Source of the DNA: Chamaecyparis obtusa
Taxonomy: Eukaryota; Streptophyta; Pinopsida; Cupressales; Cupressaceae
Direction of reading: 5' to 3'
Length of the DNA: 64,000 bases
NCBI GenBank assembly: GCA_027943335.1
Contig: BSBK01001870.1
Span: forward strand, 1 to 64,000
In this document: in pieces, positions 21,930-32,674 of the stretch
Position numbering within the stretch: position 1 is the first letter of the stretch
Layout: each line of letters opens with the position of its first letter
Notes under the pieces: model-generated
Databases searched by the model: none
The model's input: the letters and a program-made list of their open reading frames with translations, nothing else
What the model was told of the DNA's origin: nothing
Position numbers and translations under genes: made by a program

Positions 21930-22150
21930 AATTTACAAAAAAAGTCTTGAGATGTGATCCTATTTTAACCAAATGTGATCCCCTTTCCCACATGTGATTA
22001 AGGATCCTAGATGCAATACAAAGTAAATGAGATGCGATACCTGACCAAATACGATTCGAGAAACCCCGAATGCGATCCAAGAAATCCCGGGTGCGATCCA
22101 ATTTCCTGAATGCAAGCCAATTTCCTAGATGCGATCCTCCGTTGATTAAA
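21930..22150. repeat. Array of GATGCGATCC words
   Basis: About eleven variants of ATGCGATCC in 220 bp, 15-25 bases apart (GATGTGATCC, AATGTGATCC, GATGCGATAC, AATGCGATCC, GGTGCGATCC, GATGCGATCC and others). Between them lies a second short word, CCAAGAAATCCC or CCAATTTCCT. The array abuts the PBS side of the leader. Confidence 0.7.
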
Positions 22151-22192
22151 ACATGACAAAAAGTTAGTTTAAAATGCAAAAATCCAAGGCTC

Positions 22193-22211
22193 TATCCCAC
22201 AGTGGGTGCCA
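22193..22211 (-). promoter_or_regulatory. Primer-binding-site-like sequence of the outer gypsy
   Basis: On the minus strand, TGGCACCCACTGTGGGAT lies four bases inside the presumed LTR end. It resembles TGGCGCCCACCGTGGGG-type PBS sequences of plant gypsy elements, with CpG-to-TpG or CpA changes. I cannot name the tRNA with confidence. Confidence 0.65.
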
Positions 22212-22215
22212 TAAA

Positions 22216-22965
22216 TGTGTGTGTGAATTAGTGTACCTATCAAATCTATAACACAACACTTCAATAAGATATTATATTGTTAGTTTAAACCAAATTGAAA
22301 TCAAAGTGAAAGCCATTAAAATAAGAAAAATCATCCTATTGCTATGTAACTAACAAGAGTATGTAAAAAGTCTAGATTTTATCTTAGCTTTAGACCCTAA
22401 ATAGTGACAATGCATGTTAGAATGAGAGATTCTAATCAAACTGAACTAAGAAGTTAGATTCATCCATTAAAGCCATCAATTCATTCACCATTAAGCTATG
22501 AAATTGAAATGTTCTGTAATTAGCTATGAAAATGAAATATGTAGCACGTAGGTGTAAATCAATTAATTCTTCATTCATCCTTGTTGAGATTTGAAAATTC
22601 ATCTTTTATAGAAATTCAAGGATTTGGACAGTTGAGATGCATCCGTGAGGAATGGTTGAGATGCCTCCAAACTTGATCCATGTTATTAGCTCTCATTGGT
22701 TAAAAGTGTTTTTGTTGTCCCTTGAGAGGAAACATTTATTTTTTAGGCTTTTATTAATTTACTTTAATTAATTTCTCTAGCCATGCATTTAATGGGAATG
22801 ATTTAATTTATTAGGCCTAGAGGTAATTAATATAATTCTTTGATCAATTATTGATGATTAATGCTTGATTTATGAAGTTTTATTGATTCTTCAAATTTAT
22901 TAAATTATGTTAATAATCAAGAATTTAATTTAAAAATTAGGAATTTATCTTGAATTAGGGAAAAA
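22216..22965 (-). repeat. 5' LTR (partial) of the outer gypsy element
   Basis: It begins TGTGTGTGAATTAG next to the PBS and continues as AT-rich non-coding sequence until the LINE-related sequence starts near 22,965. The outer end is not seen, because the LINE apparently replaced or interrupted it. No second copy is in the window, so the extent is inferred from the PBS only. Confidence 0.5.
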
Positions 22966-23157
22966 AAAGGCCTTAGGCTCTATTATTCCATTTTTAGGTG
23001 ATTACAAAGATAAGCTTTAAAGAGCCCAAAACAAAGCAGACAACAAAAACCATAGACGCCTAGCAGAAAAGCTAGCAACACCACCAAACAGAGCCAACAT
23101 AGAATCCAGCGCAACCCCACAAACAAAACCATCCCAAGACAAAAAATTGAGCACCAC

Positions 23158-24918
23158 CTAAATCATATTCTTGATAATTTCTCCAACCTCTCCAATGATT
23201 TCACCCATCTTCTTTACTATCTCACGAAGAACTGAGACATCATTAGAACTAGAAATTTCCTTCTTCTTCAGGCTTGCCCTAGTACACTTTCTTGGACTAG
23301 ACGGCATGTCATCTTTATCATAAAAATCCTTCTCCATATCCACAATGGCTTTTGAGGGGCCGTTATCTTCAAGATAGCTAGAAAGGGCTTCCATGTTGTT
23401 GGCCGAGAGAACCAAGCCCTCCTGGTAAACCATAAGGTTTTTCCTCAATGTTTCAATGCTATTATCCACCTTTTTGGCCAGATTAGTGACCTTTTTCTCC
23501 AAATTGACTAACCTGCACATTCTATTGTTGCCCTCATCATCCATCTTTTTAATCCTTTCTTTCAGAATCTTATTCGTGACCGCCAAAATCTTAATTTGTT
23601 GGGAGACCCAACTATCACACTTCAGAGCATCTTTTGAAATAGAAATAGTCAGCTGGATTTTAGAGTCATCAAAAGTATCAAGGTACTTTGAATTAATATC
23701 TACCAAGGTAGGGGAACCCTTACACAACAAAGGGTTTTCATGATCCATAGAGTCACCATAGCTAACCAGAGGTTCAGTGTAAAACCCTTCACCCAAATTT
23801 CCAACATTGGGATGGGAGGGATAATCCTTAGCCTCATGCAGTTCTGAGGCTTTCTTTTTTTGATCCTTGCCCTCTTTAAATAGATTTGATGATCCATGCT
23901 TAGTGCTAAGTGCCCTATTCTGAACATCCTCCAACTTATCATGACTAAGATTCACATGGATACCAATTTCCTTCTCAGCGCCTTCACTATACACCATATC
24001 CTGACCCATATTCATCTTATCCTGATCATCACCATGCCCCTCACCCTTCTCCTGCTCTGAGATTTCACCCTTTTCCTCTTTGACCCTTTCTCCAGCTTCA
24101 TCCCCACTTGCATCCCCTTCCTCAGCAGTATCCATGCCCTTCACATCATCCCTCTCAATTTCCTTATCAATTTTCACATTTTTCGCTAGTATTTGGTCAG
24201 AATGACCCGAGCTTTCCCCTTCCCCACTAGGAAACTTTCATTTCCCAATAACCAATGAAAAAATAAACTTCTTGCTTTTGTTTTCATTCATCACCCAAAT
24301 TTTACAGTGCTTGTAGATAAGTAGAATAAGACCACTATGAAGAAAAGGGGAATTGACCTTGTTTGTATGTTTGTTGAGGTTATCCATCAATGAGAAACAA
24401 AGATAGTAGGGCAGTGAAATCCTCTTCTTGTGCCTGAAGTGATTCAGGAGAACAAAATAGTAAGTGTGGGCTCTCGTAAACCTCTCATCAATTGTAACAT
24501 ACTCCATGATGACGGTGAGAACCAAATTCCACAACTCTTTGATTTTTGCAGTATTGAAGTACCCATAAATTGGCTTACCCAACAACTCACATTCTTCATC
24601 ATCCCTAGGGAAAGTTTTCACAACCCCATCTAAAATCTTCCTGTCATGATAGAACCTCAACCCAGTATGTGACATACTAGTAATAGTAGCAATGAGCTCA
24701 GTCATGAGCTTAAACCTGTTCCCATACAAAGAGAAATAGTCCTTCTCCCACTGCTTAGAAATTTTTTGAATGGCCATCTTAGCTCTAACCTTATCATACC
24801 CTTTTAGGCACTCCATGATAGGCGTAATCTTGCCTTTTGACAATTTCTTCCAAACCTTATGTTCCCCTTCCCATTTGTTTTAATTGTTAGGTTCTTCCCT
24901 ACGTAAATCCCCTCTCAT
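23158..24918 (-). pseudogene. Unrecognised coiled-coil protein 3' of the LINE RNase H
   Basis: One minus-strand frame of 587 codons from ATG at 24,918 to TAG at 23,158, with only two internal stops (near 24,880 and at 24,238) and no frameshift. The N-terminal 230 residues look globular and basic (YGNRFKLMTELIATITSMSH, LLGKPIYGYFNTAKIKELWN, HFRHKKRISLPYYLCFSLMD). This layout reminds me of the putative plant transposon protein domain, unverified. A very acidic Glu/Asp/Gly region follows, then a Leu/Lys coiled coil (LVNLEKKVTNLAKKVDNSIE) and a short amphipathic end. It is better preserved than the LINE ORF2 beside it. It could be a third LINE ORF, a transduced gene, or a separate element. Confidence 0.55.
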
Positions 24919-25087
24919 TTTCTCAATAGTAACAATAACAGAGGCACCCTCAAGAAAATAGCTTTAAAAGAACAAAAAAGCCCAAATTAACACAATGTCA
25001 AACACCCCTAAAGCATGTGAATTAGCATTATATAAATGCATATCGCCTCCACATAGGAACGTTCCCATGCCATAATTAGAGTAACCG

Positions 25088-27788
25088 TTACAAGAAATCA
25101 TAATAGTCATTATTGGGAGTGTTTTCAACCTTAATCATAGTCCTTTCATATCGTACAATGGAAAATATATCTTGGGGCAATAAGTTTTCCCCTCTCCAAT
25201 TAATAATTTCATTACAATTTGCCCCATAATTAGCAAGCCTATTCCCAGAAGCATTAATTTCATGATAATCATGCTTAATGAGTACACATTTAAAGGACTT
25301 GATGATGTCATGATCTTTTTTAATCATAGTATCAATAGTCCAAGATGGCTTATTAGACCCATTGAGACAATTTATTATGTTCATTGATTCCCCTTCCAAC
25401 CATAAATTATTAGAATTTAAATCTTTTGCAATTGAAAGAGCTTTCCACACCCCCATAGCTTCGGCATAATGACTAGATTGATCATCCAAAGGACTAGCCA
25501 CTACAACCAGGCAATATCCAACAAAATTATGAACAATTCCCCCAAATCCAGCCTTCCCTGGATTACCCTCGGAAGCTCCGTCAAAGTTAACCTTGATCCA
25601 TCTAGGAGGTGGAGACAAAAAAAAATTCCCTTCCCTAGGGTTAAGGGTTTTATGAGGGTGAAGGGATATCCTCCATCTTTTCTCAAATTGCAATTGAGCC
25701 CTTTGGCCATTCAAGTCAAAAAATTGAGATATTCAAAAATCCCTCTATTGATTTTGTCAGCAATTAGAACCGGGGTAGAGGCTTTATCTTTGAAAATTTT
25801 GTTGTTTCTGTCCTTTCAATTATGCCAAAAGATATAAGGAACTGAGAGATTCCAAATCTCAATGGTATTTTTATTGGAACTTGGACATTTCCATTGAGAG
25901 AATAAATCTTCCAGAGAGTTCAGGAAAATCTAGCAAATATCCCATTTCAGAAGAAACAAGGCCTAGACTTGTTAGGAGAAATCAAAGTGGAGAAAAAAAT
26001 GAAGCACAAATTTTGCATTCCTTTAATAGAGACAACATCTATTAGGGAAAGAGAACCCCCTTCTATGAATTTTTACTATGGTGAGAACTTTGTTTTGAAG
26101 GGCAAGCCAATAAAAATTATTAACTTTAGGAATACACCTTTTCAACCAATCCTTAGCCCAAAAAGATCGTTGCCCATCAGTGAAGTGTAAAGAAATGGTA
26201 GAGGCCATAGAGAACTTTCCACTTGGGTTCTCACCCCACACAAGGGACTCCCTGAAATTAGGAGATATTTCCATCAAAGACAAAAGGATATCAACAAATA
26301 GTAAAGGAGCAACCAAAGTAGAAAGCAGGACCCTTTCATAATCCTTCCAATACTCGAACACCCAAACAAAAAAGGAATCAATGCATTGATCTTTCCACAC
26401 CTTGAAAGATGAGTTCTTAGCAAGGGGAATATACAACAACCATCTATCTTCCCAGAATGTGATCTTCTTGCCATCACCCAGTTTCCATCTTTTGCCTAAA
26501 GCAGCCTAGTCTTTAGAGAATTGGACAAAATTCCAAATGTAAGATCCCTCCAATAAAAACAAGGGTCCAAAAATTCCTCTTCAGAAGGCTGAGAGTATAA
26601 ATATTTGTTCTTTCAAATTTGACTCGACTCCCTATCTTCTCCAAAGACTCTCCAAATCTATTTTGCCAAAAGAGCCTTATTGATAACCCTAATAGGTTTG
26701 ATACCCAATCCTCCCAACCATTTGGGCCTACAAACCTTATCCCAAGCAAGGAGGGGGATACATTTCCTTTCCTCAACTCCCAACCAAAGAAAGTGCTTTT
26801 GGATTTTCTCAATAGATTCAGCAAACTGAGAATGAATTATGAACAAACTAAGGGCATAAATAGGAAGGCTTTGTAAAGAGGATTTTAGTAAGAGTACCTT
26901 CCCCACCTGGCTGAGAAAATCCCCTTTCCATCCAAAAATATTCTTATTGAATCTATCTAGCAAGTGATTCCAGAATGATTTAGGAGGTTTTAGACCAAGA
27001 GGAAGACCAAGGTATGTAGATGGGAAATCCACTTTACCACACCCAATAATTTTAGCAATTTTGTCTCGCCTCTCCCCGGAGTGTTAATAAGGAACAAAGA
27101 ACTTTTGACCCAGATGATCTTCTGACTTGTGGTAGTCTCATATGTATTGAGGATCAATTTCATTTCTTTGGCTTCTTTGGCTGAAGCTTCCCCCATGGTT
27201 ATGGTGTCATCCATGAACTGCTCATGAGAACAAATAAGATCATTAGAAGTTGGTCTTAGGCCGCGAAGTTTACCTTCCTCCACAAATTTCTTAATAAACC
27301 TCCCCAACCCCTCTGCTAGAATAGTGAAAAGAATAGGAGAAATAGGATCCCCTTGCCTTATCCCTCTAGAGGATTTAAAGAAATGTGAAGGGGAGCCATT
27401 AACAATCATAGCTGATGACACAGAACCAAAGAGATGACTGCAAAGTTGAATCACCTTATCACAAAAACCAAAGGCCTTAAGAATCTCCCTCAGAAACCCC
27501 TAATCCACCATGTCATAATCCTTGGATAGGTCAAGTTTTAACATAAAGCCCTATCTTTTGGCCATAACCAACGAGTGAATTTTCTCATGGACTGCTATAT
27601 TAGAATCAAGAATTTGTCTACTAGGGACAAAACCATTTTGTTGATGAGAGATAATCATGGGAAGAATAGCCAGCATCCTAGAAGTGAGGACCTTTGAAAT
27701 AATTTTATAAAAGGAGTTGCAGATACTGATAGGTCTGAATTTATCCAAAAAATCAGCCCCATGAACTTTTGAAATGAGGACAAAAAAG
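25088..27788 (-). pseudogene. LINE 1 ORF2, C-terminal part: RT, zf-RVT, RNase H
   Basis: This continues the RT interrupted at 27,789. Segments in order: FRPISICNSFYKIISKVLTS and QQNGFVPSRQILDSNIAVHE; a decayed part near 27,500; RGIRQGDPISPILFTILAEG with the active site HEQFMDDT near 27,205-27,230 (Met where L1 elements usually have Ala or Val); the thumb (STYLGLPLGLKPPKSFWNHL, 27,020); a zf-RVT region with FSMASTISLHFTDGQRSFWA and FYWLALQNKVLTIVKIHRRG (26,440-26,030); and RNase H (RWIKVNFDGASEGNPGKAGF, YAEAMGVWKALSIAK, LEGESMNIINCL). RNase H has Glu where Asp is expected in the third motif. Several frameshifts are present. It would perform target-primed reverse transcription. Confidence 0.88.
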
Positions 27789-27793
27789 GTAGC
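27789..27793. repeat. Left target-site duplication of the solo LTR
   Basis: GTAGC here and at 34,313-34,317, directly outside TGTAAT and GATACA. The LINE reading resumes across it once one copy and the insertion are removed. Confidence 0.88.
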
Positions 27794-28870
27794 TGTAATA
27801 TATAAAATATGGATGGGGTCCTAGAAAAATGATTTCCACATAAAAGAGACCCCAAAACCAATATTTTACACATACATGAAATTATATTGATATGGAAAGT
27901 AAATGTAGATGATTAATATTGAAATTAAGAAATAAAGGTACTTACCTCCGAAAAAGAATCAGCTGAAAATCCTGTCAAATAGTCTTAGAAACTGTTGATT
28001 TCCACAATCTTGATCTTGAACTAAAACTGCAAGATCTACAAAACCCAAAAATATTTTTCCAATCTGAGGTAGGTCATCCTTGACCCAAATAGCAAGGCAA
28101 GGTCTTACCTCAGGGCAGGATCCTGCCCCCCACAGCTCCGACAGAAATTATGTTCATGAATCTCAAAAGTTCGCCAAAAAGGGTATCCAGATCTGCACTT
28201 TAATTCGCTGTCATGTACCTATACCTACAAGAAAAATAGTTTTTTTTGTTTGGATGGGGAGTTTTCCTTGGTCAAACCCAACTTTAGGAATTAACCTTGA
28301 AATTGAATTGAAATTGCAGTAGTAAACAAAGTAAATGGAATAATTCACCTTGTAGAATCAAATGTAGGATGTCTCCAATCAATTGTCTTTAGATCTTCAA
28401 CACCAATCTTGAATGGATCTTGGAATAGGAAGAGGCTTGAATGGATGGATGGAGAAATCTTCAACAAGAGGGCTCCATAGAGCTTGAATCCTTCAATGGC
28501 TACAAATGGATGTCCTTGATGAATTGAATACTTGAATGCTTGAAGGTTTGAATGCTTGAATACTTGATCTTCTTGCTTGAGAGTGCTTGAGCATGGAAAC
28601 TTGATGGAAAAACTTGATGGAGAAAATGAGAGAGGAAGGCTCCCTTTTAGAGTGATCTAGGGCACAAACTTCTAGAGAGGCCACATAGAAAAATATAATT
28701 AAGGGCCCATAGCACAAAACTCTAGGGACCACTCTTAATATAGAAATAAAAATAATTATTTAAGAGCCTTGTCACAAAATTCAAGGTAAGGCCAACCCCA
28801 AATTTAATTTGAGCATTAGGCACAAAACTAGAGAAAGACTAATCTCCAATAATAAATTAGGAATCCTATA

Positions 28871-28875
28871 CAAAT
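28871..28875. repeat. Left target-site duplication of the gag-only LTR element
   Basis: CAAAT here and at 33,920-33,924, directly outside TGTTGG and CCAACA. Confidence 0.9.
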
Positions 28876-30166
28876 TGTTGGAGCTCTAAATTTTGGGCAA
28901 AATTTAGAGTCCTATATAGTGATAAAACCCTAAAAAATGGTCTCTTAAACTCCATGCCCAATAATTAATGATGGAGTATATGAAATGGGATGAAAAAATT
29001 ATATTAATTTTCAATTAAAAAGTTGAGATATTAAGGAAGGAAGCTCTGTGACAAGAACAATTGAAATTCTATGATCAAAGCCTTCAGAAAATGTTAGAAC
29101 TTCAACCTGCTGCAAAGATGATGTCGACAGAGGATGAAGATGGTCGAATTTTAAAAATCTAAAAATGACCCAGTTCGGGAAATCAAATTTCCTATCTCCC
29201 AAATAAATCTTAGCTTTTCACAAGGTGTTTTGGTTTTTCGACCAGACCCAAATCCGAAAGTTAGGTAGTTATTTTTTAGTTAGTTTATTATTTTTTCAAA
29301 ATAATTTGTAATAAGGGTTGTGTCTTTTCACCCTAAATAGGTGTGAAAGCCACTTAAACACACATATATACATAATGTAAAATGTAGAGATGAGACAATA
29401 CAATTCAGATTTTCATAAGATATAATTCGATCACAACAGCAATATGAACTCTAATATAATATTTTTTCAACATTAATAAAGATAAGTGCTCTTCTTTTTA
29501 TTTGTGGTTATAAGTTATATGTTTTCAATTAGTCTTTTGGATATTCTATTAAATAGAGTGTTTCACTATGTTGAATTCCCTAAGTATCATAATTCAAAAT
29601 TTATATATATAGTTTAAATATCAATTGAAAGATTTGTGTATCTTCTCTTATTTTTATTGGTCTCTTAATTTGATTAGCTATATAGATTGATTTGAATTAT
29701 AAGTCAAGTGGAAGCCTGTGAAGTGATGGTCTTGTCTTATTAAAGCAAGTTTTTAAAACCGTCTCTGATCATACGTAAGATTGAAAGTTTTATGACTCTA
29801 TAGCCCAAGTACTTAGAAGGCACTGATCCAATCTTTAATTGGAAACTATCATATTAGTTCATTTGTAGTTTGTAGATCATTAAATCATTATTTTAAAAGC
29901 ATTAATTTTCAATCCTTAGTATAATCTATTTTAGTCAAGTTTTATAGAGTAGAGATTATTAGGAGATTTGTGATTTCCTCAAAGGATCATTCACCACCTT
30001 TGGAGGAACTTTGTTTCATGTATGCAGTTGAGAAACACAAAGAATTTGATAGTTCAAAAGAGAATTTAGGCCTACCAGCCTTGGCTCGATCAAGCCAGAA
30101 TTGTAGAGGTACTAGTGTGTGCCTGTCAGTTGACCAAAAATGGTCCATCATTTTTGGGCATCAACA
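28876..30166 (+). repeat. 5' LTR of the gag-only element
   Basis: 1,291 bp, AT-rich, starts TGTTGGAGCTC and ends GGGCATCAACA. It matches 32,617-33,919 throughout, apart from small indels such as GAGTTAAACTCGATAA present only in the 3' copy near 33,409. Confidence 0.93.
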
Positions 30167-30169
30167 AAA

Positions 30170-30187
30170 TTGGTGACTCTACTGGGG
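30170..30187 (+). promoter_or_regulatory. Primer-binding-site-like sequence
   Basis: TTGGTGACTCTACTGGGG starts three bases inside the 5' LTR. It resembles TGGCGACTCTGCTGGGGA-type sites of plant gypsy elements and sets the plus orientation. I do not assign the tRNA. Confidence 0.6.
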
Positions 30188-30589
30188 AGAGTTGCTCACA
30201 ATATATTTTGTGAAGTTACCTAGAATTTTAGATTTCGTAGATCAGACTCAGAAAGTTGTTATATTATTTTTTTTGGAAGAAAGAACTCAGAAGCAAGACA
30301 TTCCTTAAATGAGGTGGTGACTCTATTCAATAAATCATTTCAATCAGTGACTTTATTGAGGAAGAAGAACCATAAGGAGATAAGTAAAGTTTTCCTCTTT
30401 GAAAGAGGTGGTGACTCTATTGTCAAGAACCTAATGTATAAAGAAACAAGTTACTACAAATTCAAATATTCAGAATGTATCAGAATAAACAACCATTTCA
30501 AAGAAAACCATTTATTCCAGATGGTATCAGGCCATTGGATCTAAGGGGATTCCATTTTATTCCTTTTAAGTTTCTCCCTAAGTTTTCAT

Positions 30590-31006
30590 AGCTTGTACCA
30601 AATTTCCATGGAGAATGGGATGAATCACCAGTTGAACATTTGGATGCATTTTATGCATTTATAGAGAACTATGAGATTTGTGCAGAAGATTAGGTAATGA
30701 AACTATTTGTCACGACATTAAAAGATAATGGAAGAGAGGCATATGAATCATTACCTACACAAATTATTTCATCTTGGAAAGAATTGGAACAGTGGTTTCT
30801 ATATGAATTCCATGATGCAAGCGATGAAGATAACATGTATTATGAACAGTGTGAAGACCAAAGCTGCAGAATGGAGGAGGATCGTAGTATGTATCTACTT
30901 GATTCATTTTTCAGTTTGGAGAGATTTGAAGGGGAGTCTTCTGCACACTTATTCTTGAGGACGGGGGATATTTATCAAAGGATACATGTAACAATTATGC
31001 CTTCAT
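30590..31006 (+). pseudogene. gag-like protein of the non-autonomous element
   Basis: The frame reads KFPWRMG in one register and, after a shift, FHGEWDESPVEHLDAFYAFI, then MKLFVTTLKDNGREAYESLP and IISSWKELEQWFLYEFHDAS. This is the retrotransposon-gag capsid pattern (a target domain for particle assembly), with a stop near 30,694. It continues to a DSFFSLERFEGESSAHLFLR module ending at a TGA at 31,006. No zinc knuckle is seen. The methionine at 30,697 is internal to the domain, so the true start was further upstream and is lost. Confidence 0.75.
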
Positions 31007-31036
31007 GAAAAAGAATTAACGAAAAAGGTCAAAAGC

Positions 31037-32674
31037 TTGAGAATCTCGCTAAATGACCCTGATTTGAAGCTACTTTTTAAGATATTAGAAAAAGATAGTG
31101 AAGACATAGAAGAGGAGGCTTATGATCAAATTGAACAAGGCCTTGTGTTTGATGGAAATATCAGTGACGATGAAGAAGATCCAAATAACATATCCCCTTT
31201 GGACGCATTTTTGAACTTAGAGAAACAAGGAGAAGAATCTGTAGTACAATTCTTCATAAGGATGTTTCATATCTATCAAGAAATACCTTCAAAGTGCAGA
31301 CCTACATCCTCTAATCTTTTCAATAGAGTGCGAGAACTAGGTCTTTTATATGATCATCAGTTCCTTGCCTTTCTCAAACTTATGAATAATGAACTGGTTG
31401 CAAAGGAGAAAGAGTGCAGAACTGAAATAACATATGAGTCAAGTGAGGTTTTAGATTTGAATGGAGAAGATTCTTTTGGGCAGTCTCAGGAAATTTTTTT
31501 CCATGATGATACTTGTATGATATCAAACATTAGCGAATATGAAAATGAGGGAGAGGATCTTCTTCGTGTGGAAGAGAATTCAACCTTATTAGACATAGAA
31601 TACCGAAGACACATTGAGAAGAATGGTCCAAATTTTTTCACAATCCGCCATGGTAAGGAGGTTGACGGATCAACCCATATTCAAGAGAAATCAAATTGTG
31701 GAGATGAAATAGGATTGCATGAACAAGAGGAAGTTTCAGAAGATAATGTCAATGAAGATGTTAGTCTTGTTGATGAAAAACTTAATGATCCAAATGAAAA
31801 TTCTCATGAATGTATGTTTGAATTCTCTATGTTCCTGAATCCATTGTTTGAAGAGGAAGTAGATGAAGATATGTCTGATTTCTCTATGTTCTCGAATCCA
31901 TTATTTGAAGAAAATCTTCTGTGCAATCAAATCCATCAGCATTATGATGAAGATAATAGTCCTAATTTTGAAGTTGATAAAAATCATAATATACATTCAA
32001 AAGGTGAGATATACTTCAGTTCATCCTATTAGAATGGAATATGTCAAACATATGAAGATGAGATGGAATTAGCCAGACATGATGAAGAGAATGTGTTGAA
32101 GCATAGTTCTAAAAATTTTAGAAATGTCCCAACTGATCAAACTCTTGGTGAGAGAGAGTTTGTACTTCTTGAAGATAAGCTATTCTCAAAACCTTTTGGT
32201 GAGGAGAAAAAATATCTGGAATATAGAGATGGGACAGATTGTGAACAAGAAGGTATCCAAAAAAAGAAGACTAACCTAGAGGTTTGTATGATTAACCAAA
32301 ATCTTCTATTAAAAAAGGATTACAATGGACCTGATGATTTCTTAAGGGCTGAACATAGATTGGATGCCAAAGATCGTATTGATGAAGTGATGAGAATTGT
32401 CTATAAGGATGACATGTGTAATGCAGCAAGGTTAAAAGTGTTATGTGATCAAAATCGAGTGTTCGATAGAGGAAAAGATCAATGTTCAATTTTGGGGGGC
32501 CTGGGGCCACCCAATTTTACTTCGCATCAGATTAAGTATAGATACTTGGTCTGCTTCTCTAGAGATAGTTGGAATCTTGCTATGCTTACAAAGAGCATAC
32601 ATCCCCAGAAAGAGCCTGTTGGAGCTCTAAATTTTGGGCAAAATTTGGAGTCCTATATAGTGATAAAACCCTAA
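31037..32674 (+). pseudogene. Long acidic frame of the non-autonomous element
   Basis: 546 codons in one register with a single stop (32,030), running 58 bp into the 3' LTR. The start repeats the module of the preceding frame: DAFLNLEKQGEESVVQFFIR, MFHIYQEIPSKC. The rest is strongly acidic (VSEDNVNEDVSLVDEKL and others) with an internal pair FSMFLNPLFEEE / FSMFSNPLFEEN at about 31,820-31,910. No enzyme motif. With the upstream frame it probably formed one gag-like polyprotein, now separated by the stop and shift at 31,006-31,037. Function beyond gag is unknown. Confidence 0.6.

Larger units (their letters stand above)
20112..22189 (-). other. Leader of the outer gypsy element
   Basis: Two kilobases between PBS and gag. 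It holds two clusters of a GATGCGAT-type word (20,590-20,780 and 21,930-22,150), a twice-used phrase CCAATGTCAAAGGGTTAGAG (20,280 and 20,350), and a plus-strand coding-like remnant at 21,028-21,468. No sense-strand gene. Confidence 0.55.
785..22965 (-). mobile_element. Outer Ty3/gypsy LTR retrotransposon, interrupted
   Basis: This is the oldest layer of the left nest. Read on the minus strand it gives an LTR (from about 22,965 down to 22,216), a PBS-like site, a long leader, gag (20,111 to 18,387), then after removal of the nested element at 3,759-18,381 the protease, G-patch ORF and reverse transcriptase. The order gag-PR-RT and the RT motifs are of Ty3/gypsy type. The Tat branch is possible from the protease surroundings (a HKEILDQA motif) but unproven. 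The low-coordinate end stops against the unrelated plus-strand remnant at about 785, so RNase H, integrase and the 3' LTR are missing. All coding parts carry stops and frameshifts. Confidence 0.8.
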
